A stretch of DNA of 64,000 nt, taken from contig CP154956.1 in the NCBI GenBank assembly GCA_039621445.1, positions 67,526,452 to 67,590,451 on the forward strand, in the 5' to 3' direction. Source of the DNA: Euglena gracilis. Its lineage: Eukaryota; Euglenida; Euglenophyceae; Euglenales. Shown here in pieces: positions 36,097 to 47,027 of this stretch. The notes beneath the pieces are model-generated. The model was given only the letters and a program-made list of their open reading frames with translations. It searched no databases and was not told the DNA's origin. A program made the translations under genes and the position numbers. Every line of letters starts with the position of its first letter. Positions within the stretch are counted from its first letter, which is position 1.

Positions 36097-36788
36097 CCCC
36101 CCCCCCTGAGTAGGCCCCCGGGCACCCGATTATCGATGTGACTGGATTTCAGGGCCCCCAAAGTGAACGGCCTATAGGTTAGGAGAGGATCCCTAGTACC
36201 TCCAGAGCCTTTCGGTTACCCGCAACTCCTCGCCAGTCCGGAGATATGGCCCGAGCAAAAAAGTTGTCTACCGTTTTTTTTTTCCAAAGAAATTTTGTTG
36301 GACCGGCAAAAGGGGTCATTTTTGGGGTCAAAAAATCGAAAAATTCAAAATATCTCGAAAACGCTGGGGAGTTGAGAAAAAGTAAAGAGTACCTCATTCC
36401 ACAACTTTGGGACGCCCTATCCACGGGTATTCGCGGTTTGGGCCAACTTCCCGCCTGGCCCGAGATATGGCCATTTTTCGGTCCAAATGGCCGTTTTGTA
36501 CACTTTTCCCACTGTCCGACTTAGCCGTTTTCGGGCCAAAAAGTCGAAAAAAATTGAAAATTTTTTTTTTCGCCCAAAACCATGTTTTTTGGCCTCCCGG
36601 ACCCGTAAAAAGTGTTTTTGAGCTGAAAATGAGCTTTTTTCGACCGCCAGCGCCCCGTTTTGGTTCGCCAACCCATTGACTTTGGGTCAAAACCAGGTCA
36701 AAAAAGTCGAAAAAATCGAAAAAAAATTTTCGCCCAAAAACATGTTTTTCGGCCGCCCGGACCCGGAAAAGGTGTTTTTGAGCTGAAA

Positions 36789-37190
36789 CCGTGTATTGGG
36801 GCTCTGGCTTCACGCCCGAACCGGCGTTCTGGAACGCCGGTTCGGCGCAGAATTTTTGCGCCGAACCGGCGTTCTGGAACCCTTGATTTTGGCGTCCACG
36901 AAAATCAAAAGTGCCAAAAATTCAAAATGCTCAGTGGACGAAATCTGAGCAAACCGATATTGTTTTTGTGCCTCCAGGCCCAAACAATTTTTGAAATAGA
37001 ATACCTGAGCACGGCTGAAATCTAAGGCCTCTGCTGAAGCCCAGAAGAGCTTTCGATCGATGGGCAACATGGCTGGTGAAACATAGTTTCGACTTTGCAA
37101 ACAGGGTCAAAATGCGACCGATTTTCAGAGTGCTCTGCCATATAGCTCCAGAGTGTGCTTTCCCAGAGATCGATTGTCCCCGGGCCCTCA

Positions 37191-37226
<36 letters not shown>

Positions 37227-37628
37227 CCCCCCCCCCCCCCGCCCCCAATAGCGGCTGGTGGCTTCATCCACCCGGAATGTGGCCATCTGGCAAAGCCCAA
37301 GAAAGAGAAAAGTTAAGATCCTCCCCCCCGCCCCCCAGACCCTTTCCCCCCCAGGCCCCCCCGCCCCCCCATGGCCCCCCCCGCCGGAGCCCCTTTTAGT
37401 CCAAAAAAAAAAAAAAAATTTTTATTGGCAAAAAATTGGATTCCTTGAACGCCGGTTCGGGCGTGAAGCCAGAGCCCCTAATCCACGGTTTCAACAACTG
37501 TGTCCAGAACGCCAGTTCGGACCACGGAACTGTGTTCCAGAACGCCGGTTCGGGCTGCCGCCCGAACCGGCGTTCTGGAACACAGTTCCGTGGTCCGAAC
37601 CGGCGTTCTGGACACAGTTTTCGTATCA
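36789..37628 (-). mobile_element. Palindrome-tailed element of a second type
   Basis: Inverted ends (GGGGCTCTGGCTTCACGCCC at about 36,800 and its complement at about 37,462) flank the body. A near-perfect palindrome with AACGCCGGTTCGG words follows at 37,496-37,619. GAAA flanks both sides, and the insertion point in the satellite monomer is the same as for the element at 34,361. The body contains a mixed-composition stretch (36,890-37,190), a C tract (37,192-37,243) and C-rich sequence to 37,395. The architecture matches the MAKR elements, but the end sequences are only weakly alike. Confidence 0.7.
37022..37300 (-). CDS. Possible captured or element-encoded frame
   Basis: On the minus strand, mixed-composition sequence on both sides of a G tract reads without stops. 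Downstream of the tract are residues such as DLWESTLWSYMAEHSENRSH; upstream, another frame gives an ATG followed by ATFRVDEATSRYW. The G tract makes the joining frame unknowable, and another frame downstream is also open. Function is unknown. It could be a gene fragment carried by the element or chance. Confidence 0.2.
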
Positions 37629-39600
37629 GAAAATGAGAGTTTTTTGACCCGCCAGGTCCCCTTTTTGGTTGGACAACCCATTGACTTTGGGTCAAAACCG
37701 GGTCAAAAAAATCCAAAAAAATCGAAAAAATTTTTCAGCCCAAAACGATGTTTTATGGTCTCCCGGACCCAGAAAACATGTTTTTGGGCCAAAAATGAGC
37801 GTTTTTCGCAGGCCGGGCCGGAGTGGTCCCCCAAAGAGCTCAGCTCTACGTCACACCCTGGTCGCTGAGCTCTTATCTCTTTAGAGTAAGAGCGAAGCTT
37901 ACCACCCCGGCGACGGGGGGGTCGGGCCCCCCCCCCCCCCCCCCCCCCCCCCCGCCCCCCCCCCCCCCGGGTAGGTCCGGAAACCCCGGGATTATCGATG
38001 TGACTGGATTTCGTGGCCCCCAAAGTGAATAGCCTATAGGTTAGGAGAGGATCCCTAGTACCTCCAGAGCCCTTAGGTTACCCACAACTCCCCGCCAGTC
38101 CGGAGATATGGCCCGAGCAAAAAAGTTGTCTACCGTTTTTTTTTCCAAAGAAATTTTGTTGGGGTCAAAAAATCGAAAATTTCAAAATATCTCAAAAACG
38201 CTGCGGAGTTGAGAAAAAGTGAAGAGGACGTCGTTCCACAACTTTGGGACGCCCGATCGATCGGTATGCGCGGTTTGGGCCAACTCCCCGCCTAGCCCGA
38301 GATACGACCGTTTTGGGGTTTTGGGCCAATTTGGCCAGTTTCGGCCATTTCGGGCCTATACGGGGCCCGAAACCGTAATTTGCCCGTATCTCGGGCTAGA
38401 GGAGGAGTTGGAACCCAAACCAGGGGGTCAATCATTAGGTTTAGGGGGGGGGTTTGACCGTTTTTGGGGTTCCCGGGGTCTGGTTGTGTCATTTTGGGCC
38501 ATTTTTGGGTGTTCGGGGACCCCTGCAGGGGTTCGAGGGCGGCCGGGCTGGGGTCCAAAAATCGAAAATTTCAAAATATCTCGAAAACGCTGCGGAGTTG
38601 AGGAAAACTGATGGCGACCTTATTTGACGACCTTGGAACGCCCGATCGATCCGTATGCGATTTGGGACAACTCCTCGCCAAGCCCGAGATACGGCCGTTT
38701 TGGGCGTCTTGGGCCCGTTTTGCCAGTTCTGGCCCGTTCGGGCCCCGAAACCGTAAATTGGCCGTATCTCGGGCCAGACGAGGAGTTGGGACCCAAACCG
38801 GAGGTCAAACATTAGGCTTAGGGGGGGGGTTTGACCGTTTTTTGGGGTTCCCGGGGTCTGGTTGTGCGATTTTGGGTCATTTTTGGGTATTCGGGGACCC
38901 CACCGCGCGCCGTCAGGGCGGCTGGGCGAGGGGGGGTCGGGTGGCAGGTCGGGACCGAAAATTTTGAAAAAAAATTTTCGCTCAAAAACACTTTTTTTCA
39001 CTTCAGAACATCAAAAAAAGTGTTTTTGGGCGGAAAAAAATTTTCCACCCCCCCCCCCCCCCGGCCCCCTGGCTGGGGCCCGCCCCTGGCTGGCCGGTGT
39101 ACTGAGCCATTTTTGGGTCAAAAAGTCGAAAAAAATCGAAAAAAATTTTTTGGCCCGAAACCATGATTTTTGACCTCCCGGACCCGAAAAAAGTGTTTTC
39201 GAGCCAAAAATGTGCGTTTTTTGACCTGCCAGCGCCCCGTTTTGGCTGCCAACCCATTGACTTTTGGTCAAAACCGGGTCAAAAAAGTCGAAAAAAATCG
39301 AAATTTTTTTTGCCCTGAACAATGTTTTTTGGCCTCCAGGACCCGTAAAACCTGTTTTTGAGCCGAAAATGTGCGTTTTTCGACCGTCAGTGCCCCGTTC
39401 TGGGCCGCCAACCCATTGATTTTGGCTCAAAACTAGATCAAAAAAGTCGAAAATTTTAGAATCTTTTTTTTGCCCAAAACGATGTTTTTTGCCCTCCCAT
39501 ACCCGGAAAAAGTGTTTTTCAGCCGAAAATGAGTGTTTTTCCCGGGCCGGGCCGGAGTGGTCTCCCAAAGAGCTCAGCTCTACGTCACACCCTGGTCGCG

Positions 39601-40276
39601 GGGGGGGGGGGAAATGGGTTTTGTAGACCCCCCCCCCTTTATTTGAGCACACCCACGGGCCAACGGACCCCCCAAATGAGTGCCAAACGGTAGACTGGGG
39701 GCGGGGGTAGCAGGGCTGAGGCATTGTTTTAAAACAAGTGTTTTTAAACAAGTTTTTTTCCTATTTGCAGTGTTTTATTTAAAAAAAAACACTCTTTTTT
39801 GAAACAAAAAACCGGTTTTAAACCGTTTTTTATTCATGAAAGTTTTTTTGCTTTGTTTTAAAACAAAAAAAAACGTCAGCCCTGGGGGGTAGTGGGTAGT
39901 CGGCCGACTAGTCGGCCGACCAATTGGGTAGTCGGCCGACTAATTGGTCAGCCGACTAGTCGGCGGACCAATTGGGTAGTCGGCCGACTACCCACTCTAA
40001 TGTACTACCCTCACCCCCCCCCTAATTGCCCCCCCCCCCTAATTGGCTAATTGGGGGGTCCTTAAGGGAGGTCCATTAGCCAATTAGGGGGGGGGGGTTA
40101 GCCCAATTGGCCAATGGACGTTCCCTTGGCCAACTTTGGCCAATTTCGGCAAGGGCTCAGAAAACCTCCAAAAACGTCCGTTTCGAAAATGTTAAAAATT
40201 GCCGGATAAGAAAAAGTCATGACCAATCCAAAAATGCACAAAAAATCGACCAATTTTGCACAGGTCAAAAATTATG
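39601..40276. mobile_element. Composite insertion in a hairpin loop
   Basis: GGTCGC flanks both sides (39,595-39,600 and 40,279-40,284). Inside are a solo copy of the GGTAGACTGGGGG end seen at 46,871 with TCGGCCGACTAGTCGGCCGA palindromes (39,690-39,990), a hAT-like miniature element within it, and a palindromic CTAATTGGCTAAT/ATTAGCCAATTAG segment (40,020-40,110). The last 160 bp are featureless. Confidence 0.6.
39711..39884. mobile_element. hAT-like miniature element, 174 bp
   Basis: Ends are CAGGGCTGA and TCAGCCCTG. Subterminal TTGTTTTAAAACAA words are inverted on both sides. An exact 8-bp duplication GGGGGTAG flanks it (39,703-39,710 and 39,885-39,892). CAGGG ends with 8-bp duplications are characteristic of the hAT superfamily. 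It has no coding capacity and interrupts the GGTAG-TGGGTAGTCGG end of another repeat. Confidence 0.85.
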
Positions 40277-40370
40277 GGGTCGGGGTCGCTGAGCTCTTAT
40301 CTCTTTAGAGTAAGAGCGAAGCTTACCCCCCCCCCGAAACCCCCCCCTGACCCCCCCCCCCCCCTGAGTA

Positions 40371-41393
40371 GGCCCGGGCACCCGCGGATTATCGATGTGA
40401 CCTGATTTCGGGACCCGAAAGGTTAATAGCCTATAGGTTAGGAGACGGTCCCTAGTTTGTCCAGAGCCCTTAGGTTGCCCGCAACTCCGCGCCACGCCGG
40501 AGATCTGGCCCGAGCAAAAAAGTTGTCTACCGTTTTTTTTTTCCAAAGAAAGTTTGTTGGACCGGCAACATGGGGTCATTTTTGGGGTCAAAAAATCGAA
40601 AAATTCAAAATATCTCGAAAACGCCGGGGAGTTGAGAAAAACTAAAGAGTACCTCATTCCACAACTTTGGGACGCCCCATCCACCGGTATTCGCAGTTTG
40701 GGCCAACTCCCCGCCTAGCCCGAGATACGGCCGTTTTTCGGTCCAAATGGCCGTTTTGCGCACTTTTCCCACTGTCCGACTTAGCCGTTTTCGGGCCAAA
40801 AAGTCGAAAAAAATCGAAAAAATTTTTTTCGCCCAAAACCATGTTTTTTGGCCTCCCGGACCCGGAAAAAGTGGTTTTGAGCTAAAAATGAGCGTTTTTC
40901 GACCCGCCAGCGCCCCGTTTTGGTTCGCCAACCCATTGACTTTGGGTCAAAACTGGGTCAGGGAGGTCGAAAAAAATCGAAAAAAAATTTCGCCCAAAAC
41001 CATGTTTTTTGGCCTCCCGGACCCGGAAAAAGCGTTTTTGAGCTGAAAATGAGCGTTTTTCGACCCGCCAGGGCCCTTTTTGGGCCGCCAACCCATTGAT
41101 TTTGGGTCAAAACCGGGTCAAAAAAGTCGAAAAATATCGAAAATTTTTTTTCGCCCAAAACCATGTTTTTGAGCCTCCTGGACCCGGAAAACATGTTTTT
41201 GAGCTGAAAATGAGCGTTTTTCGCCGGCCGAGCCGGAATGGTCCCCCAAAGAGCTCAGCTCTACGTCACACCCTGGTCCTCGAGCCCCCCGCCTAATTGT
41301 CCCCCCCCCCTAATTGGCTAATGGGGGGTCGCTGAGCTCTTATCTCTTTAGAGTAAGAGCGAAGCTTACCACCCCGGCCGGAGGGGGGGTCCG

Positions 41394-41427
<34 letters not shown>

Positions 41428-41450
41428 CCCCCCCCCCCCCCCCCCCCCCC
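40371..41450 (-). repeat. Higher-order repeat unit R8
   Basis: Tail, one module, three to four monomers (40,790-41,235) and a hairpin module split at 41,277-41,328 by about 50 bp containing TAATTGGCTAATGGGG. Then a C tract (41,396-41,450). Confidence 0.85.
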
Positions 41451-42470
41451 CGGATTATCGATGTGATTGGATTTCCGGGCCCCCAAAGTGAATAGCCTAT
41501 AGGTTAGGAGAGGATTTCTAGTTTCTAACGAGCCCTCATTTTGCCCCCAACTCCCCGCCAGTCCGGAGATATGGTCCGAGCAAAAAAGTTGTCTACCGTT
41601 TTTTTTTCCAAAGAAATTTTGTTGGACCGGCAAAAGGGGCCATTTTTGGGGTCAAAAAATCGAAAAATTCAAAATATCTCGAAAACGCTGGGGAGTTGAG
41701 AAAAAGTGAAGAGTACCTCATTCCACAACTTTGGGACGCCCTATCCACCGGTATTCGCAGTTTGGGCCAACTCCCCGCCTGGCCCGAGATATGGCCGTTT
41801 TTCGGTCCAAATGGCCGTTTTGCGCACTTTTCCCACTGTCCGACTTAGCCGTTTTCGGGCCAAAAAGTCGAAAAAAATCGAAAAATTTTTTTTCGCCCAG
41901 AAGCATGTTTTTTGGCCTCCCGGACCCGGAAAAAGTGTTTTTGAGCTGAAAATGAGCGTTTTTCGACCCGCCAGCGGCCCGTTTTGGTTCGCCAACCCAT
42001 TGACTTTGGGTCAAAACTGGGTCAAAAAAGTCGAAAAAAATCGAAAAAAAATTTTTCGCCCAAAACCATGTTTTTTGGCCTCCCGGACCCAGAAAAAGCG
42101 TTTTTGAGCTGAAAATGAGCGTTTTTCGACCCGCCAGGACCCCTTTTTGGGCCGCTAACCCATTGATTTTGGGTCAAAACCAGGTCAAAAAAGTCGAAAA
42201 ATATCGAAAAAAAATTTTCGCCCAAAACCATGTTTTTTGGGCCTCCTGGACCCGGAAAACATGTTTTTGAGCTGAAAATGAGTATTTTTCGACCGGCCGG
42301 GCCGGAATGGTCCCCCAAAGAGCTCAGCTCTACGTCACACCCTGGTCGCTGAGCTCTTATCTCTTTAGAGTAAGAGCGAAGCTTACCACCGGGGCCGGAG
42401 GGGGGGTCGGACCCCCCCCCCGCCCCCCCCCCCCCCCGCCCCCCCCCCCCCCGCCGCCCCCCCCTGGGTA
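41451..42470 (-). repeat. Higher-order repeat unit R9
   Basis: A compact unit of about 1.0 kb: tail, one module, three monomers (41,850-42,300), an intact hairpin module (42,309-42,389) and a C-rich tract. Confidence 0.85.
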
Positions 42471-44240
42471 GGTCCGGAAACCCTAGGATTATCGATGTGA
42501 CTGGATTTCCGGGCCCCCAAAGTGAATGGCCTATAGGTTAGGGGACGGTCCCTAGTACCTCCAGAGCCCTTCGATTACCCGCAACTCTCCGCCAGTCCGG
42601 AGATATGGCCCGAGCAAAAAAGTTGTCTACCGTTTTTTTTTCCGGGGAAATTGCAGGGTCATTTTGGGGTCAAAAAATCGAAATTTTCAAAATATCTCGA
42701 AAACGCCGCGGAGTTGAGAAAAAGTGAAGAGGACGTCGTTCCACAACTTTGGGACGCCCGATCGATCGGTATGCGCGGTTTGGGCCAACTCCCCGCCTAG
42801 CCCGAGATACGGCCGTTTTGTGGTTTTGGGCCAGTTTGGCCAGTTTTGGCCATTTCGGGCCCGTTCGGGGCCCGAAACCGTAAATTGGCCGTATCTCGGG
42901 CTAGACGAGGAGTTGGAGCCCAAACCAGGGGGTCAATCATTAGGTTTAGGGGGGGGGGTTGACCGTTTTTGGGGTTCCCGGGGTCTGGTTGTGCGATTTT
43001 GGGCCAGTTTTGGGCATTCGGGGACCTGTGCAGGGGTTCGAGGGCTGCCGGGCTGGGGTCAAAAAATCGAAAAATTCCAAATATCTCGAAAACGCTGTGA
43101 AGTTGAGGAAAAGTAAAGAGGACGTCATCCAACAACTTTTGGACGCCCGATCGATCGGTATGCGCGGTTTGGGCCAACTCCCCGCCTAGCCTGAGATATG
43201 GTCGTTTTGGGGTTTTGGGCCAGTTTTGGCCATTTCGGGCCTGTTTGGGCCCGAAACCGTAAATTGGCCATATCTCGGGCTAGACGAGGAGTTGGAACCC
43301 AAACCAGGGGTCAATCATTAGGTTTAGGGGGGGTTTTGACCGTTTTTTGGGGGTTCCTGGGGTCTGGTTGTGCGAATTTGGGCCAGTTTTGGGTATTCGG
43401 GGACCCCCAAGGCGCCGTTAGGGAGGCTGGGCGAGGGGGGGGTCGGGTGGCAGGTCGGGACCCAAAATTTTGAAAAAAATTTTTTCGCTCAAAAACACCT
43501 TTTTTCACTTCAGAACATCAAAAAAAGTGTTTTTGAGCGAAAAAAATTTTCCGACCCGGACTCCCCCCCCCCCCATGCCCCTCCTGGCTGGCCAGCCCCC
43601 CTGGCCGGTGGACTTGGCCATTTTTGGGTCAAAAAGTCGAAAAAATTTGAGAAAATATTTTTTGCCCAAAACCATGATTTTTGACCTCCCGGACCCGAAA
43701 AAAGCGCTTTCAAGCCAAAAATGAGCGTTTTTCGACCCGCCGGTGCCCCGTTTTGGGCCACCAACCCATTGACTTTGGGTCAAACCCGGGTCAAAAAAGT
43801 CGAAAAAAATCGAAAATTTTTTTTGCCCCAAAACCATGTTTTTTGGCCTCCCGGACCCGGAAAGCCTGTGTTTGAGCCGAAAATGAGCGTTTTTCGACCC
43901 GCCAGCGCCCCGTTTTGGGCCACCAACCCATGACTTTGGGTCAAAACCGGTCAAAAAAGTCGAACAAAATCGAAAAAAAAATTTTGGGCCTCCCTGATCC
44001 AGAAAAATTGTTTTTGAGCCGAAAATGAGCGTTTTCCCCGGGCCGGGCCGGGGTGATCTCCCAAAGAGCTCAGCTCTACGTCACACCCTGGCCTGAAGGA
44101 GCCTGGCCATTAGCCAAATAGGGGGGGGGGGTCGCTGAGCTCTTATCTCTTTAGAGTAAGAGCGAAGCTTACCACCCCGGCGACAGGGGGTCGGACCCCC
44201 CCGCCCCCCCCCGCCCCCCCCCGCACCCCCCCCCTGGGTA
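42471..44240 (-). repeat. Higher-order repeat unit R10
   Basis: Tail, a run of TCTCGGGC modules (42,700-43,410), the inverted A/T stem (about 43,480-43,550), two to three monomers (43,620-44,040) and a hairpin module. The hairpin is split at 44,092-44,131 by about 40 bp containing GGCCATTAGCCAAATAGG. Confidence 0.85.
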
Positions 44241-44678
44241 GGTCCGGAAACCCCGGGATTATCGATGTGACTGAATTTCGTGGCCCCCAAAGTGAATGGC
44301 CCATAGGTTAGGAGAGGTTCCCTAGTACCTCCCGAGCCCTTGGGTTACCCGCAACTCCCCGCCAGTCCGGAGATATGGCCCGAGCAAAAAAGTTGTCTAC
44401 CGTTTTTTTTTCCGGGGAAATTGCAGGGTCATTTTTGGGGTCAAAAAATCGAAAATTTCAAAATATCTCAAAAACGCTGCGGAGTTGAGAAAAAGTGAAG
44501 AGGACGTCGTTCCACAACTTTGGGACGCCCGATCGATCGGTATGCGCAGTTTGGGCCAACTCCCCGCCTAGCCCGAGATACGCCCGTTTTGGGGTTTTGG
44601 GCCAGTTTTGGCCATTTCGGGCCCGTTCGGGGCCCGAAACCGTAATTTGCCCGTATCTCGGGCTAGACGGGGAGTTGG

Positions 44679-45985
44679 GGCTCCGTGCAGATGATTGGCT
44701 ACGACGATCCCGGAGGTCGTACCGACCATGGTCGGGCCGACCTAGGTCGGGCCGACCATTGGCTATGGCCTATCGACCATTGGAGGTCGGGCCGACCAGG
44801 TCGGCCCGACCTCCAATCAACCGCATTACCCCCCCTTTTTTGGAAATTTAAGCCCCCCCCCCCCTCAAAATTTGGTTCAGCAAATTTGACTCAAAAAGGA
44901 TGGAAACACATTGGAATGACCTTGAAACTGTCAAAAAACATCCCATATGGAAAAAAAAATGAAAAACCCCCCAATATACTCCCTTTGTGCTACCACCCCC
45001 CCCCCCTTTATTGTCCCCCCCCCTTTATTGTCCCTGGGCCCCGGCCGACGGGGGGTTTTTTTGGCCCGGCCAATGAAATTCCTTTGGTACCCCTTTATTG
45101 TCCCCCCCCCTTTATTGTCCGGTCGGGCCTCCCGGGGGGCAGGTCGGTGGGACAATAAAGGGGGGGGGGTGGTAACTTAGTCGGCCTACGGCCTCCTCCG
45201 GGGGGGGGGGGGGGCTGCCGCCCCCCCCGGACCCCCCCCCGCCTAAAATAACAATACCCCCTTGTGTGTGCAAGGCAAGGATGGCCAAAACGCGCCCCCC
45301 AACAAACTCCCTTTGTGCTAACTTAGCCGGCCTACGGCCTCCTCCGGGGGGGGCTGGCGCCCCCTCCCGGGCCCCCCCCCGCCTAAAATAACAATACCCC
45401 CTTTTGTGTGCAAGGCAAGGATGGCCAAAACGCGCCCCCCAACAAACTCCCTTTGTGCTAACTTAGTCGGCCTACGGCCTCCTCCGAGGGGGGCTGCCCC
45501 CCCCCCCACCCCCCCCCCCCCTAAATAACAATATCCCCTTGTGTGTGCAAGGCAACGATGGCCAAAACGCGCCCCCCCCCACAAAATATTTTTCTGTGCA
45601 CCCAGGTAGGTAAAATAGCCCATCTGTATGTTCCACAGGGTTTGGCCAAGGGTTTTTATGCTTCTGAAGTGGAAAACCATGGAGGTCGTTTCTACCGACC
45701 ATATGGTCGGCAAGAACTCCAAATGGTCGGGCCGACCATAATGGTCGGTAACAAACAGGTCGGGCCGACCATGGTCGGGCCGACCTTTACCGCCCTATAG
45801 TCAAAATTCCTTTGAAAATTTTGAAAAAGGGGGGGGGGTAATGCGGTTGATTGGCTAGTCGGCCCGACCTCCAGTGGTCGGCCCGACCTAGGTCGGCCCG
45901 ACCATGGTCGGGCCGACCAATGGTCGGGCCGACCTAGGTCGGTACGACCTCCAGGATATTCATAGCCAATAATCCGCCCGGGGCC
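44679..45985. mobile_element. Mutator-like element MU-1, 9-bp target duplication
   Basis: The left end GGCTCCGTGCAGATGATTGG and the complement of the right end GGCCCCGGGCGGATTATTGG form long inverted repeats. They continue into arrays of GGTCGGGCCGACC/GGTCGGCCCGACC palindromes. The exact duplication GGGAGTTGG flanks it. The 9-bp length and long ends point to the Mutator superfamily. No transposase is visible; the interior is three G/C-hairpin tandem units (45,173-45,560) and AT-rich sequence. Confidence 0.85.
45173..45560 (+). repeat. Tandem repeats inside MU-1
   Basis: Three units start at about 45,173, 45,309 and 45,460. Each has TTAGTCGGCCTACGGCCTCC, a G run and C run forming a hairpin, CTAAAATAACAATACCCCC and TGTGTGTGCAAGGCAA. 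Related sequence recurs at 51,870-52,030 in another element. Confidence 0.8.
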
Positions 45986-47027
45986 GGGAGTTGGAACCCA
46001 AAGCAGGGGGTCAATCATTAGGTTTAGGGGGGGGGGGTTTGACCGTTTTTTGGGGTTCCCGGGGTCTGGTTGTGCCATTTTGGGCCATTTTTGGGTATTC
46101 GGGGACCCCTGCGGCGGTTCGAGGGCCGCCGGGCTGGGGTCCAAAAATCGATCAAAATATCTCGAAAACGCTGCGGAGTTGAGGAAAAGTGATGGCGACC
46201 TTATTTGACGACCTTGGAACGCCCTATCGATCGGTATGCGCGGTTTAGGACAACTCCTTGCCTAGCCCGAGATACGGCCGTTTTGGGGGTTTTGGGCCCG
46301 TTTTGCCAGTTTTGGCCCGTTCAGGGCCCGAAACCGTAAATTGGCCGTATCTCGGGCTAGACGGGGAGTTGGGACCCAAATTGGGGGTCAAACATTACGT
46401 TTAGGGGGGGGGTTTGACCGTTTTTTGGGGTTCCCGGGGTCTGGTTGTGCGATTTTGGCCAGTTTTGGGTATTCAGGGACCCCATCGCGCGCCGTCAGGG
46501 CGGCTGGGTGAGGGGGGGTCGGGTGGCAGGTCGGGACCCAAAATTTTGAAAAAATTTTTTTCGCTCAAAAACACTTTTTTTCACTTCAGAACATCAAAAA
46601 AAGTGTTTTTGAGCGAAAAAAAATTTCCGACCCGGACCCCCCACCCCCCCCCCCTGGCTAGGCCCCGCCCCCCCTGGCCGGTGGACTTAGCCATTTTTGG
46701 GTCAAAAAGTCCGAAAATTTGAAAAAAAAAATTTTTCGCCCAAAACCATGTTTTTTGACCTCCCGGACCCGAAAAAAGTGTTTTCGAGCCAAAAATGAGC
46801 GTTTTTCGACCCGCCGGCGCCCCGTTTTGGGTGGAAATATTTGGTCAGTGGGGGGTCGGTAGTGCCAAACGGTAGACTGGGGGGGGGGGGTAGTGGGTAG
46901 TCGGCCGACTAGTCGGCCGACTACCCAATTGGTCCACCGACTAGTCGGCAGACTAATTGGTCGGTGGCTAGTCGGCGGGGGGGTAGTGGGTAGTCGGCCG
47001 ACTAGTCGGCCGACTACCCACTCTAAT

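Larger units (their letters stand above)
33646..36110 (-). repeat. Higher-order repeat unit R5, split by a mobile element
   Basis: The unit tail and modules (33,646-34,360) are interrupted inside a monomer at GAGCTAAAA by a 1.24-kb palindrome-tailed element. Monomer sequence resumes at GAAAATGAGCG (35,597). The hairpin module is at about 35,956-36,037 and is followed by a C tract. Confidence 0.85.
36111..37970 (-). repeat. Higher-order repeat unit R6, split by a mobile element
   Basis: Tail, modules and monomers (36,111-36,788) are interrupted at GAGCTGAAA and resume at GAAAATGAGAG (37,629). The hairpin module is at about 37,825-37,906 and the C tract at 37,929-37,970. Confidence 0.85.
37971..40370 (-). 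repeat. Higher-order repeat unit R7, hairpin split by insertion
   Basis: A long unit with tail, several TCTCGGGC modules including the GGTCAATCATTAGGTTTAGG block (38,160-38,930), the inverted A/T stem (about 38,975-39,045) and three monomers (39,115-39,540). Half a hairpin module (39,557-39,600) and its other half (40,277-40,327) are separated by about 680 bp of unrelated sequence. Confidence 0.8.
44241..46845 (-). repeat. Higher-order repeat unit R11, split by a Mutator-like element
   Basis: The unit begins with the usual tail. It is interrupted at GGGAGTTGG (44,670-44,678) and resumes at the duplicated GGGAGTTGG (45,986). The second part has modules, the inverted A/T stem (46,550-46,625) and one monomer, and ends without a hairpin where the next repeat family starts. 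Confidence 0.85.

Noticed and set aside
37429-37628. Palindromic frames rich in RTPVR
   Set aside because: They come from the terminal palindrome and read similarly on both strands.
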